This document shows, piece after piece, positions 1-12,721 of a stretch of 64,000 bases of DNA. Position 1 is the stretch's first letter; the number at the start of each line of letters is the position of its first letter. The notes under the pieces are model-generated. The model saw nothing but the letters and a program-made list of their open reading frames with translations, ran no database searches and was not told the origin of the DNA. The position numbers and the translations under genes were made by a program. The stretch comes from Anderseniella sp963698275 (lineage in GTDB: Bacteria > Pseudomonadota > Alphaproteobacteria > Rhizobiales > Aestuariivirgaceae): the NCBI GenBank assembly GCA_963698275.1, contig CAVOQE010000011.1, positions 62,001-126,000 of the forward strand, read 5' to 3'.

Positions 1-1470
1 GGCGATGCCGAGTTTGGTGCGCCGGAACAAGACGTCCTGTGCCGTGAGCGCCCATTCGTGGCGCATCAGGTAGGTAACTTCTGCCTCGTGCAAACCATTG
101 CCGAACGCTATGCCCAGATCAGCGGGCTTTTTCGCATCGCCCAGTACCATCGCTGCCCGTGTACCGTAGTGGCGCACAAGCCGGGTGATCAGCCTGCGGT
201 CCAGAAGCGGGCGGGTGGTGGCATATTCATCGACCAGCGCATCAAACCCCTGCACGGCAAAGTCCCCGCCGGGAAGGGCGGCGTCTGCCGTCCAGGACGG
301 CTGGCGGGCACCCAGGGCTTTTTCTATGTCTTTCAGAATCTCTTCTGCCAGCACCCGGAACGTGGTGATCTTGCCGCCAAAAATGTTGATCAGCAGCCCC
401 GCATTATTATCGCCATCAGTGCGGATCACGTAATCCCGGGTGGCTTCCTGCGCCTTGCTGGCTCCGTCGTCGTACAAGGGACGCACACCGGAATAGGTCC
501 ATACGACATCTGACTTCGTGACGGGCTCTGCGAAATACTCGCTCGCCATGGAGCACAGATATTCGATCTCGTCGGATGATATTTCCGGCTTGCCCATGTC
601 ATGCCCGTGTTCGGCGTCAGTGGTGCCGATCAGGGTGTAGTCGCCCTCATAGGGGATGGCGAAGATGATGCGGTTGTCGTCATTCTGGAATATGTAGGCC
701 TTGTCGTGGGCAAACTTACGCCGGATGACAATATGACTGCCGCGCACCAGGCGGACATTGCGGGCGTCATTTTGTCCGAAAACCTCCCTCAACACGCTGT
801 CGACCCAGGGCCCCGCGGCATTGACGATGATGCCCGCGGTGACCGTCTGCCTGCGGCCTGAGAGCGTGTCTTCCATCTCGACCCGCCACTGGCCGTCGGT
901 GCGTTGCGCGCGGGCAACTGTGGTATGTGTCCGCATGTCAGCGCCGCGCTGCGCGGCATCGAGAGCATTCAACACAACCAGGCGGGAATCCTCGACCCAG
1001 CAGTCGGAATATTCAAAAGCCTTTTTGAACAACGGTTTCAACGGCTTGCCGACTTCATCATGTTGCAGGTTCACGCTGGATGTCGGTGGCAACAATTTCC
1101 GCCCGCCGATGTGGTCATACAGGAACAGCCCCAGCCGCAGCAGCCAGGCCGGGCGCAGGCCGGAATGATGCGGCAGGACAAACCGCATCGGCCAGATGAT
1201 ATGCGGTGCGTTCTTCCACAGCACTTCGCGCTCCATCAGTGCCTTGCGCACCAGCATGAACTCATAATGCTCCAGATAGCGCAGGCCGCCATGAACCAGT
1301 TTCGTGGAGGCCGATGATGTGCCGCCGCCGAAATCGCCTGCCTCGCACAGGCATACCGAATAGCCGCGGCCAACCGCATCGCGGGCGATGCCGCAGCCAT
1401 TGATGCCGCCGCCAATGACCAGCACGTCATAATGAGGGGTCAGGTCTGCGTGCTGCGACTGCTTGTTCAT
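1..1470 (-). CDS. glpD: Glycerol-3-phosphate dehydrogenase GlpD (C-terminus cut by window edge)
   Basis: Membrane-associated FAD enzyme that oxidises sn-glycerol 3-phosphate to dihydroxyacetone phosphate and passes electrons to the quinone pool. The frame is open from an ATG at 1470 to the window edge (490 residues visible of roughly 500 expected). Seen directly: the FAD-binding motif GGGINGCG at residues 20-27 and the family stretch SSASTKLVHGGLRYLE at about 52-67. The visible end (FRRTKLG) matches the usual GlpD C-terminus, so only a short tail is missing. The start codon overlaps the stop of glpR by four bases (ATGA), so the two genes are co-transcribed and translationally coupled. Substrate would come from the divergent glycerol importer plus a glycerol kinase not in this window. 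Confidence 0.95.
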   Translation of the reverse strand, partial: MNKQSQHADLTPHYDVLVIGGGINGCGIARDAVGRGYSVCLCEAGDFGGGTSSASTKLVHGGLRYLEHYEFMLVRKALMEREVLWKNAPHIIWPMRFVLPHHSGLRPAWLLRLGLFLYDHIGGRKLLPPTSSVNLQHDEVGKPLKPLFKKAFEYSDCWVEDSRLVVLNALDAAQRGADMRTHTTVARAQRTDGQWRVEMEDTLSGRRQTVTAGIIVNAAGPWVDSVLREVFGQNDARNVRLVRGSHIVIRRKFAHDKAYIFQNDDNRIIFAIPYEGDYTLIGTTDAEHGHDMGKPEISSDEIEYLCSMASEYFAEPVTKSDVVWTYSGVRPLYDDGASKAQEATRDYVIRTDGDNNAGLLINIFGGKITTFRVLAEEILKDIEKALGARQPSWTADAALPGGDFAVQGFDALVDEYATTRPLLDRRLITRLVRHYGTRAAMVLGDAKKPADLGIAFGNGLHEAEVTYLMRHEWALTAQDVLFRRTKLGIA

Positions 1471-2261
1471 TCAGCCGCCTTTCCGGCCGTCATGTCTGCT
1501 TGCGCAATCTCGAGGCGGATTTTAGCAACGCTGCAGATCTTCTGGATGGAGCGGGGAGGCTGCTCGTCGGTGACGAAGACATCGATGTCTTCCAGCTGGC
1601 CGATCTGTACCGGTGCACGACGTTCGAACTTGCCGGTATCGGCCGCCAGTATGGAGGTGCGGGCCTGGCCCAGAATGGCCTGTGACACGCGCACCTCGCG
1701 GTAATCAAAGTCAAGCAGGCAGCCTTCTTCATCAATGGCGGAAGTCCCGATCACGGCAAAGTCGACCTTGAATTGCCGGATCAGGTCAATCGCTGCGGCA
1801 CCGACAATGCCGCCATCGCTCTTGCGCACCATGCCGCCCGACACCACCACTTCAACACCCGGCGCGTCGGACAGTATGTAGGCGACATTGAGGTTGTTGG
1901 TGATCACCATCAAACCCTGGTGGCGGCGCAGGGCATAGGCAACCTGCTCGGTTGTGGTGCCGATATTGAGGATCAGCGATGAATTGTCCGGGATCATTTC
2001 AGCAATCGCGCGCGCGATCCGGGCCTTGCCGTCGGCGGCAATTTCCCGGCGGGCCTGATAGGCCATGTTGACCGTATTGGACGGAAACACCGCACCGCCG
2101 TGCACCCGGTTGAGCTTTTCAATATCGCACAGGTCATTGAGATCCTTGCGGATTGTCTGCGGCGTGACGTCAAAACGGTGCGCCAGCGTCTCCACGTCCA
2201 CACGGCCTTCGCGGCGCGCGATCTCAAGAATATCCATCTGTCTGGGCGGCAAGGCCGTCAC
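1467..2261 (-). CDS. glpR: DeoR-family transcriptional repressor GlpR
   Basis: DeoR-type repressor of 264 residues. The N-terminal winged helix-turn-helix is at about residues 23-44 (VETLAHRFDVTPQTIRKDL), followed by the family VHGGA motif at 53-57. The C-terminal sugar-phosphate isomerase-like sensor carries a phosphate-binding IGTTTEQ loop at 100-106. GlpR proteins are known to be released from DNA by glycerol 3-phosphate. It is the first gene of a leftward glpR-glpD unit and is divergent from the glycerol ABC operon, which it probably controls through sites in the 154-bp gap. Confidence 0.93.
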   Translation of the reverse strand: MTALPPRQMDILEIARREGRVDVETLAHRFDVTPQTIRKDLNDLCDIEKLNRVHGGAVFPSNTVNMAYQARREIAADGKARIARAIAEMIPDNSSLILNIGTTTEQVAYALRRHQGLMVITNNLNVAYILSDAPGVEVVVSGGMVRKSDGGIVGAAAIDLIRQFKVDFAVIGTSAIDEEGCLLDFDYREVRVSQAILGQARTSILAADTGKFERRAPVQIGQLEDIDVFVTDEQPPRSIQKICSVAKIRLEIAQADMTAGKAAE

Positions 2262-2327
2262 GATGCGCTCCTTCGGTTGCTTTCATAATAGTTGCGATTT
2301 TTTTCGAATAAATCAAATAGAAAACCA

Positions 2328-2354
2328 TTGACTTTCGTTTTTATTCGTTATGTC
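2328..2354 (+). promoter_or_regulatory. Probable glpV promoter overlapped by GlpR operator half-sites
   Basis: A TTGACT -35-like hexamer (2328-2333) is followed 15-17 bp later by weak -10 candidates (TATGTC at 2349 or TGTCCT at 2351). Two direct repeats of TTCGTT (2334-2339 and 2344-2349), one helical turn apart, lie inside the spacer. A further TTCGAA lies at 2303-2308. DeoR-family GlpR proteins bind TTCG-rich repeats, so binding here would block the promoter. The operator assignment is inference. Confidence 0.45.
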
Positions 2355-2415
2355 CTAGCGCTGTGACGCACCGCTGTCGTGAATGAGTGCGTACCAATCA
2401 GTTGGAGGAGACATC

Positions 2416-4152
<1,737 letters not shown>

Positions 4153-4259
4153 GGAAGCGCATTTTCTCCCGTGCGTGATGAGCGGTCCGGCATTCCAGAC
4201 GCCGGGCCGCTCCCCCGCATCCGACAATTCTTTAAACCTAAGCGGCGGCAGGATGCGCT

Positions 4260-5339
4260 ATGGCGCTTGAACTGAAAAATGTGGCCAAGAAGGTAGGGGC
4301 GGATGTGCATATCCACCCGACCGATCTGAGGTTTGAGCCGGGCAGTTTCAACATACTGCTGGGCACCACACTTGCCGGCAAGACGACCCTGATGCAGATG
4401 ATGGCGGGGCTCGAAAAACCGACGTCCGGCGAGGTCTGGTTCGACGGCAGGAATGTAACCGGTACGGCGGTTCAAAAACGCAATGTGTCGATGGTCTATC
4501 AGCAGTTCATCAACTATCCGAACATGTCGGTGTTCGACAACATCGCCTCGCCGCTGCGCGTTGCAAGGCTTCCCGTCCAGGAAATCCAGTCCCGGGTTGG
4601 TGAAATGGCCGAGCTGATGCGCATTTCAGCCATGCTGGACCGGCGGCCGTCGGAACTGTCGGGCGGCCAGCAGCAACGCACCGCCATGGCACGCGCGCTG
4701 GTCAAGGACAGTGACCTGATACTGCTAGACGAACCGCTCGCCAACCTTGATTTCAAATTGCGCGAAGAAATGCGCGACGAACTGCCCAGACTGTTTGCAG
4801 AACGAAACTGCGTGGTGGTCTATGCTACCACGGAACCGACAGAAGCCCTGTTGCTGGGGGGCAAGACCGCAGCCATGCACGAGGGCCGGGTCGTGGACTT
4901 CGGTCCGACTGCACAAATCTACCGGCACCCGTCCAGCCTGGAGTCGGCAAAAGTGTTTTCAGAACCGCCGATCAACCTGGCCAGGGCGTCGGTGAAATCA
5001 GGCTGGGTGCTGCTTGATGAAGGGGTGTCCTGGAAGGCTGACAAAGGCCTTGCCGACGGCAGCTACACCATAGGCATCCGCCCGCATCATGTGTCACCGG
5101 TGCGCCAATCGGCCAAGTCGGTTATCATCGAGGGCAAGGTCAAGGTGGCCGAACTCACCGGTTCGGAAAGCATTATTCACTTTCGCGCGCATGACCATCC
5201 CTGGGTGTCCCTGTCGCACGGCGTGCATCCGTTTGAAACCGGCCGGTTTGCCAGGTTTTACGCCGACATGTCGAAGTGCTTCTACTTTGATGCAGACGGA
5301 CATCTGGTCGACTTGGCTTGCGCCGGAAAGGCCGCGTGA
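4260..5339 (+). CDS. glpS: Glycerol ABC transporter ATP-binding protein GlpS
   Basis: MalK/UgpC-like ATPase of 359 residues with a C-terminal TOBE-type regulatory domain. Motifs seen: Walker A GTTLAGKT at residues 35-42, Q-loop around 81, a canonical LSGGQ signature at 133-137, Walker B LILLDEP at 153-159 and D-loop LANLD. The switch histidine is missing: where the family has THD it has TTE, with threonine at residue 191. This suggests its own nucleotide site is impaired and that it works as one half of a heterodimer with the next gene product. There is a 1-nt gap to glpT. Confidence 0.92.
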   Translation: MALELKNVAKKVGADVHIHPTDLRFEPGSFNILLGTTLAGKTTLMQMMAGLEKPTSGEVWFDGRNVTGTAVQKRNVSMVYQQFINYPNMSVFDNIASPLRVARLPVQEIQSRVGEMAELMRISAMLDRRPSELSGGQQQRTAMARALVKDSDLILLDEPLANLDFKLREEMRDELPRLFAERNCVVVYATTEPTEALLLGGKTAAMHEGRVVDFGPTAQIYRHPSSLESAKVFSEPPINLARASVKSGWVLLDEGVSWKADKGLADGSYTIGIRPHHVSPVRQSAKSVIIEGKVKVAELTGSESIIHFRAHDHPWVSLSHGVHPFETGRFARFYADMSKCFYFDADGHLVDLACAGKAA

Positions 5340-5340
5340 C

Positions 5341-6413
<1,073 letters not shown>

Positions 6414-6417
<4 letters not shown>

Positions 6418-7276
6418 ACAAGACCGTCAACCAGAAAGCCTGGTTCTTCGTCGCCCCGGTTCTCATCCTGGTGGCCTTCAACGCCATCGTTCCACTGATG
6501 ACGGTGGTCAATTATTCGGTCCAGGAAACCTTTGGCGACAACGTGTTTTTCTGGGCGGGCCTGCGCTGGTTCGAGGAAATCCTGCGTTCACCGCGCTTCC
6601 ATGACGCGCTTGGGCGCCAGTTGTTTTTCACCGGCACCATCCTGGCCATTGAAATTCCGCTGGGCGTGATCATCGCGCTCGCCATGCCGCGAAAAGGGCC
6701 CTGGGTGTCGGTCTGCCTGGTGCTGATGGCCATGCCGCTTTTAATCCCGTGGAACGTGGTCGGCGCCATGTGGAATATTTTCGGCCTGCCGGAACTCGGG
6801 CTTCTGGGCAAGACGCTGAACATGATCGGCTTTGACTACAACTATACCCGCCAGCCGGGTGATGCCTGGTTCACGCTCATCTTGATGGATGTGTGGCACT
6901 GGACGTCGCTGGTGGTGCTGCTGGCCTATGCGGGTCTGGTGTCGATCCCCGATGCCTATTACCAGGCAGCGCGCATTGACGGGGCGAGTTCATGGGCGAT
7001 CTTCAGGTACATCCAGCTGCCCAAGATGAAGCGGGTGCTGACCATCGCCGTCTTGCTGCGCTTCATGGACTCGTTCAACATCTATACCGAACCGTCCGTG
7101 CTGACCGGTGGCGGACCCGGCAATTCCACAACGTTGCTGTCACTTGATCTGGTGAAGATCGCACTCGGCCAGTTTGACCTGGGGCCGGCGGCTGCCATGT
7201 CGCTTATCTACTTCCTGGTGATCCTGCTGTTCAGCTGGATTTTCTACACCGTAATGACCAGAGGGGAGGAACAGTG

Positions 7277-7277
<1 letters not shown>
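6414..7277 (+). CDS. glpP: Glycerol ABC transporter permease GlpP
   Basis: MalF/UgpA-type inner-membrane permease of 287 residues with about six hydrophobic segments. The cytoplasmic EAA loop that docks on the ATPase is visible as YYQAARIDGASSWAIFRYI. The start at 6414 is chosen because it forms an ATGA overlap with glpT. The longer in-frame start at 6387 would lie deep inside glpT. It pairs with GlpQ to form the translocation channel. Confidence 0.92.
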
Positions 7278-8077
<800 letters not shown>

Positions 8078-8096
8078 AAGAAAGGGCGCTGGCGCC

Positions 8097-8423
8097 ATGG
8101 AAGACGTTGTCATGTTCTCCGCCAAGTGGTGGACCCTGCCGCTGGGCAAGACCTGGATGGCATGGACACCGGCCACGGCCAGCTTCTTCATCTTCATCGT
8201 GCTGGCGATATCCGCCATGGGTGTGTGGGAGTACTATCGCCCCGGCGGTGATCCGCGCCGCGGTGTATTTGCGATAGACACGACACGCGGTGACCGGTTG
8301 TTCATCTCGCTGCTGGGTTCAGCCTTCATCTTCATCGCATGGTTGTTTTTGGTCGGTTCGCCGTTGTGGTGGCCGATGGGGATTGTGGCTTTGTGGTTCG
8401 TGTTCGTGTTTCGGTATGTGTGA
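8097..8423 (+). CDS. glpU: Small membrane protein GlpU (DUF2160-like)
   Basis: A 108-residue protein with two to three hydrophobic helices (around residues 25-42, 65-83 and 85-105), the size and pattern of the DUF2160/GlpU proteins found at the end of rhizobial glycerol ABC operons. Its precise role is unknown. It lies 19 bp after glpQ on the same strand and is the last gene before the convergent exporter gene. Confidence 0.8.
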   Translation: MEDVVMFSAKWWTLPLGKTWMAWTPATASFFIFIVLAISAMGVWEYYRPGGDPRRGVFAIDTTRGDRLFISLLGSAFIFIAWLFLVGSPLWWPMGIVALWFVFVFRYV

Positions 8424-8431
8424 GGTAATGA

Positions 8432-9382
8432 CTATCTCAGCGCACGATTGAGATCGACCTGCCGTAACCGGCTCTCCCTCCGTTCGCGCCAGGCTACATA
8501 GCAGCCGGAGCCGGCAATCATGGCCATGCCGGTGAACGACAACAGGTCGGGAATATCTCCCCACATGACGACACCCCAGAACGTTGCGAAGATGAGGTAG
8601 GAGTAGTCGAAAGGTGCCAGCCAGCTTGACTCCGCACTTTGATAGGCCCTGGCCAGGCCGATATTGGCGGCCAGGTTGAGCATGGAGCAGACCAGGATGA
8701 TGGCCGCTGTTTCCTTGCTCAGGGGATTCCAGCCGACAAACAGGTAGGGCCAGCTCGCCGCCAATGCCGCAGGCTTCACGGTTTCCATGACTATGAGACC
8801 GAGACCGCCAACGGTCACAAATGCCACCGACACGCCCAGTGCCAGGGTGGCCGGGCTTTCTTCCCGGCACAGCTTTCTGGTGGTCAGCACGGTCGCTGCG
8901 TAAAACAGGCCGGCCATGACGGGAACAAGCGACACCCACTGAAACGAGGCGGAAGCCGGTTTGAGAATGAGAAGCGTTCCGGCAAATCCCGCCACAACCG
9001 CCATGATCCGGCGCGGGCCGACATGTTCGCCCAGGAACAGCGCAGACAGGACAGCGACGAACAAGGGAAATACATACAAGCCTGCTGCAACCTCCGACAG
9101 GCTGAGGAACGGAATCGCGCCAAAGAAGCACAGCATCGCGCCGATCAGAAAGCAACTGCGCAGCGCCACGGTCCAGAACCGCTTCGGCCAGGCAGACGCA
9201 TTGCCCCAGATGAAACGCGACAACACAAACAGCATGGTGAGGTTGCAAACAGCGCGCAGGGTCTGGAACTGCCACAGGGACACGTCCGCACTCGCCAGCT
9301 TGACGAGCGAATCCTGCAGGGAGAGCATGCACAGCGCACCCACCATTAAAGTTGCTGCCAGTGCGGGGCGATCTTCAGACAT
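8432..9382 (-). CDS. DMT-superfamily (EamA) transporter
   Basis: A 316-residue integral membrane protein with about ten transmembrane helices in two EamA-like halves, typical of drug/metabolite transporters of the RhaT/SAM-carrier type. The start is taken at MSEDRPALAA (9382), immediately before the first helix. An in-frame extension to 9445 is polar and lacks support. The substrate cannot be told from the sequence. It converges on glpU and is divergent from the deaminase gene. Confidence 0.85.
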   Translation of the reverse strand: MSEDRPALAATLMVGALCMLSLQDSLVKLASADVSLWQFQTLRAVCNLTMLFVLSRFIWGNASAWPKRFWTVALRSCFLIGAMLCFFGAIPFLSLSEVAAGLYVFPLFVAVLSALFLGEHVGPRRIMAVVAGFAGTLLILKPASASFQWVSLVPVMAGLFYAATVLTTRKLCREESPATLALGVSVAFVTVGGLGLIVMETVKPAALAASWPYLFVGWNPLSKETAAIILVCSMLNLAANIGLARAYQSAESSWLAPFDYSYLIFATFWGVVMWGDIPDLLSFTGMAMIAGSGCYVAWRERRESRLRQVDLNRALR

Positions 9383-9561
9383 GTGAAGTCGTTTCCAACT
9401 CGACGTTGCGGAACCTGTGACTAAAACAGGACCGGGCTGCCCCAATCAAGCAGTAAGTGGTGCAGGCACTGCACGCCTCCCATGTGTGTTGCGCGCGCAT
9501 CGACCACGCCATTGTCGATTTCCGCTTGTGTGTTCGGCGAATGCCAAGGCACGATGCCCGC

Positions 9562-10908
9562 ATGACAAAACTGCAGATCACCAACGCCGATATGGTTGTG
9601 ACCATGGACGCCGACCGCCGCGAAATTGCCGGTGGAGACATCGTGATAGAAGACGGTGTGATTGTCTCGGTTGGGGCCTCCGGCCAAAGCCAGACTTGCG
9701 ACGAGACGATTGACGCGCGCGGATGCGTGGTCACGCCGGGCCTGGTCAACACCCATCATCACCTGTTCCAGACACTGACCCGTGCCGTACCGGCCGGTCA
9801 GGATGCGCTTCTGTTCGACTGGCTGCGGGCGCTGTATCCGATCTGGGCGCGGATGCAGCCTGAGGACATGTTTGTTTCCGCGCAACTGGGTCTGGCGGAA
9901 CTGGCGCTGTCGGGCTGCACGATGAGTTCGGACCACCTCTACATATTTCCCAATGGCGTCAGGCTGGAGGATACCATTGATGCAGCACACAGCGTCGGTG
10001 TGCGGTTTCACCCGACGCGCGGCGCGATGAGCGTGGGTGAAAGTGACGGTGGCCTGCCACCGGACTCCCTGGTCGAGAACGAGCGCGACATTGTCGAGGA
10101 TTTCATCCGTGTCGTGGATGCCCACCATGATGCGGCAGACGGTGCCATGGTCCGTGTCGGCCTGGCGCCGTGTTCGCCGTTTTCGGTCAGTACCGACCTG
10201 ATGAAGGACGCCGCTGCACTGGCGCGCGACAAGCAGGTCATGCTGCACACCCATCTGGCGGAAAATGACGAGGACATTGCCTATTCACTGGAAAACTTCG
10301 GCTGCCGGCCGGGCCAGTATGCCGAGGACCTCGGCTGGGTCGGCGAGCACGTCTGGCATGCCCATTGTGTCAAGCTGGACAAGCGGGAAATAGACCTTTT
10401 TGCGAAAACCAAAACCGGCGTGGCCCATTGCCCGTGCTCCAACTGCCGGCTGGGGTCGGGCATTGCACCGGTCCGTGAGATGCGCGATGCAGGCGTGCGG
10501 GTGGCATTGGGCGTAGACGGGTCTGCCAGCAATGATGCCGGCCATCTGTTGTCGGAGGCGCGCCAGGCCATGCTGCTGCAGCGGGTCAAGCACGGAGCAA
10601 ATGCGTTTGCGGCGCGCGAAGCCCTGGAGATCGCCACTCTGGGCGGCGCGACAGTGCTGGGACGCGGTGGCGAACTGGGCTCAATTGAACCGGGCAAGCG
10701 CGCGGATATCGCCCTATGGGATGTGTCGGGCCTCGAGGCCGCAGGCGCCTGGGATCCGGTCGCAGCTCTGCTGCTGTGTGGCCCGCTACAGGTGCGCGAT
10801 CTACTGGTTGAGGGCAGGCGGGTGGTCAGCGGGGGCGAGCTGGCCGGCGTGGATGCGCGCAAGATTGCCGAGCAGGCGAAAGCCCGTGTTGCACGGCTGA
10901 TATCGTAG
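9562..10908 (+). CDS. 8-oxoguanine deaminase (amidohydrolase)
   Basis: Zinc-dependent amidohydrolase of 448 residues in the cyclic-amidine deaminase family (8-oxoguanine deaminase / AtzB-like). It would convert 8-oxoguanine to urate and ammonia. Metal-binding signatures are visible: VNTHHHLFQT near residue 66, HTHLAEN near 230, a histidine in HAHCVKL near 264 and the aspartate of GVDGSASND near 321. The start at 9562 gives the usual MTKLQITNAD opening. Urate as product fits the purine catabolism locus that begins 4 kb downstream. Other members of the family act on chlorohydrolysed triazines, so the exact substrate is by family inference. Confidence 0.8.
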   Translation: MTKLQITNADMVVTMDADRREIAGGDIVIEDGVIVSVGASGQSQTCDETIDARGCVVTPGLVNTHHHLFQTLTRAVPAGQDALLFDWLRALYPIWARMQPEDMFVSAQLGLAELALSGCTMSSDHLYIFPNGVRLEDTIDAAHSVGVRFHPTRGAMSVGESDGGLPPDSLVENERDIVEDFIRVVDAHHDAADGAMVRVGLAPCSPFSVSTDLMKDAAALARDKQVMLHTHLAENDEDIAYSLENFGCRPGQYAEDLGWVGEHVWHAHCVKLDKREIDLFAKTKTGVAHCPCSNCRLGSGIAPVREMRDAGVRVALGVDGSASNDAGHLLSEARQAMLLQRVKHGANAFAAREALEIATLGGATVLGRGGELGSIEPGKRADIALWDVSGLEAAGAWDPVAALLLCGPLQVRDLLVEGRRVVSGGELAGVDARKIAEQAKARVARLIS

Positions 10909-10923
10909 AGTCCAGGGGCTGGC

Positions 10924-11103
10924 TCAGGTGAGAACAGGCCGCTCGCCGTAGATATCACCGACCGGGGTGTTCGGCGTCTCCAGCAGGAGGCCCAGGCCAT
11001 TTTCAGGTATATCGACCGCCGGTTCGCGTTCACCCGCAATCGCGCCAGGCCCCGCCACGGCGGCAAGGGCAACAATCACGCTGAATAAAATCCGTCTCAT
11101 CAT
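10924..11103 (-). CDS. Small secreted protein, unknown
   Basis: A 59-residue predicted secreted peptide. It begins MMRRILFSVIVALAAVAG, a clear signal peptide, followed by a short polar mature part of about 36 residues. A GGAGG ribosome site precedes the start. It has no recognisable domain. It converges on the deaminase gene with a 15-bp gap. Confidence 0.55.
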   Translation of the reverse strand: MMRRILFSVIVALAAVAGPGAIAGEREPAVDIPENGLGLLLETPNTPVGDIYGERPVLT

Positions 11104-11359
11104 AACAGGCCTCCAGGTAGTTTCGTTTTGCCATATGTGATCGCGCACGCGATACTTATCCAATAGAACTGAAATATCACTTCAATAGAAATTGATTATC
11201 GCGCCGGTTCATTGCCGATGGGTGCAAGTCATAGCGTTGCCCGAACCTGGTGTCCTGCATTGATAGGATATCTCTATCAGCTATCACTGCAACTATGATT
11301 GGCATATGGGCCTCGAAAATCTCATCTCGGTATCACACCAACGAAAGGAAGGATAAGAA

Positions 11360-11824
11360 ATGTCATTTGAGGGCGTATGGACAGCCGAAGTTTTTGGCCT
11401 GCACGGCTGGGACAGCCACGGCGTGCTCCTGCTTAAAGGCGGCCGCCTGGCCGGCGGTGACAACAGGCAGTGCACCTCCGGCAAGTACGAAGTGTATGGT
11501 GAAGGAATCGAGGCTGAACTCATGGTGGATCACTATGACCGGCCCCGGACGATTTTCGGCGACAATGCCAAGAAATACACGACCAGGCTTGCCGGCAGGC
11601 TGAAGGGCAGCGTCATCAGCGGCTTGATTGTCCGGCCTGACAGACCCGGGTTCGAGCTGCAGATTCGCCTGACCAGACGGATGGACCTTCCAGATCATGA
11701 CCAGGCCTTGTCGCGAAGGCCGGTCAGCACACCTTGCGAAATCGATCTTGATGACAATTGTTCTCACGCCCTCTTGCAGAAGGACGCAGGGCTCAGAAAT
11801 GGATACGGAAATGACAACCTGTGA
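11360..11824 (+). CDS. Hypothetical protein with GrlR-like N-terminus
   Basis: A 154-residue protein preceded by AAGGAAGG. The first 110 residues are glycine-rich and beta-strand-like (MSFEGVWTAEVFG, LLLKGGRLAGGDNRQ), recalling the small beta-barrel GrlR-type regulator-like proteins found scattered in proteobacteria. This resemblance is weak and only suggestive. The C-terminal 45 residues are polar and overlap the next gene by 26 bases. No function is assigned. Confidence 0.55.
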   Translation: MSFEGVWTAEVFGLHGWDSHGVLLLKGGRLAGGDNRQCTSGKYEVYGEGIEAELMVDHYDRPRTIFGDNAKKYTTRLAGRLKGSVISGLIVRPDRPGFELQIRLTRRMDLPDHDQALSRRPVSTPCEIDLDDNCSHALLQKDAGLRNGYGNDNL

Positions 11825-12101
11825 AATTGAAATGGCCACGCGCGGCCAGGTGAATGCGCGCCGTAATTACCTGATGGGACTGTGGGCCGGCCGGATGCTC
11901 GGAATGGGAGACAGGGAATTGCCGGACTATGTCCGCGAGGTCATGCGCTCCGACTTCGAGGAGCCCGGACCAGGTGATGTCGTGCGCAAGGTCAGCCGCG
12001 ACCTGGCGTCCGCCGACAGGAAAATCTCCGAGGAAGAGGTGTTGCGGCAGTTGAAGATGATGGAGAAGAGCGTTCGCTCGGAGCTGTTGGCGACCGATTG
12101 A
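11799..12101 (+). CDS. F1-ATPase inhibitor zeta-like protein (DUF1476)
   Basis: A 100-residue protein resembling the DUF1476 zeta subunit, the alphaproteobacterial inhibitor of F1Fo-ATPase. Family hallmarks are the ARRNYLMGLWAGRMLGM helix (around residues 19-35), then SDFEEPGPGDVVRKVSRDL. It differs at the N-terminus, where the inhibitory region of the true zeta subunit lies, so it may be a paralogue rather than the housekeeping copy. The start at 11799 is a choice among several in-frame ATGs and overlaps the preceding gene in another frame, implying translational coupling. Confidence 0.7.
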   Translation: MDTEMTTCEIEMATRGQVNARRNYLMGLWAGRMLGMGDRELPDYVREVMRSDFEEPGPGDVVRKVSRDLASADRKISEEEVLRQLKMMEKSVRSELLATD

Positions 12102-12265
12102 ACGCTCATGACCGAGCGCCGTGAGTTTGGTGTCTTGGGGACCGGCGGCGCGTCTGAGATAATCGATAACAAAACCATCAAGATGCCGTGAGTGCCATTA
12201 CTTTGGCCCAATCAAACCGCTATTAGCACTATCCGACTGGTTGAAATCGATTAGGAGAGCGTCTC

Positions 12266-12721
12266 ATGCGACATCTTGGAAAACTCGTTGCTGTGCTGGC
12301 TTTGGTCCTGGCCCAGTTCGCCCTTACCCCGGCATGGGCCGACAAGGCGCCTGTCTACCAGAGTAATTCCGGCACGGCGATCGACGGCACCGACCCGATC
12401 AGCTATTTCACTGAAGGCCGCCCGGTCGCAGGCGATGCCGGTATCACCCATGACTGGAACGGCGCCACGTGGCGCTTCACCAGCGCCGAGAACCGCGACC
12501 GCTTTGCCGCGTCACCGGAAAAATACGCCCCCCAGTATGGCGGCTATTGCGCCTGGGCCGTGTCGCAAGGCTATACCGCGTCAACAGATCCCGATGCCTG
12601 GTCCATCGTCGATGGCAAGCTGTACCTGAACTACAGCAAGTCCGTGCAGAAAAACTGGGAGGGCGATGTGCCCGGTCACATCACCTCGGCCAACAAGAAC
12701 TGGCCCAAGGTGTTGAAGTAG
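12266..12721 (+). CDS. Secreted YHS-domain protein
   Basis: A 151-residue protein with an N-terminal signal peptide (MRHLGKLVAVLALVLAQFAL...AWA) and a YHS-type domain: DPISYFTEGRPVAGD, then FTSAENRDRFAASPEKYAPQYGGYCAWAV. YHS domains are thought to bind metal; secreted copies are common in alphaproteobacteria and have no settled role. An AGGAG site lies upstream. It stands alone between the zeta-like gene and a decayed region. Confidence 0.85.
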   Translation: MRHLGKLVAVLALVLAQFALTPAWADKAPVYQSNSGTAIDGTDPISYFTEGRPVAGDAGITHDWNGATWRFTSAENRDRFAASPEKYAPQYGGYCAWAVSQGYTASTDPDAWSIVDGKLYLNYSKSVQKNWEGDVPGHITSANKNWPKVLK

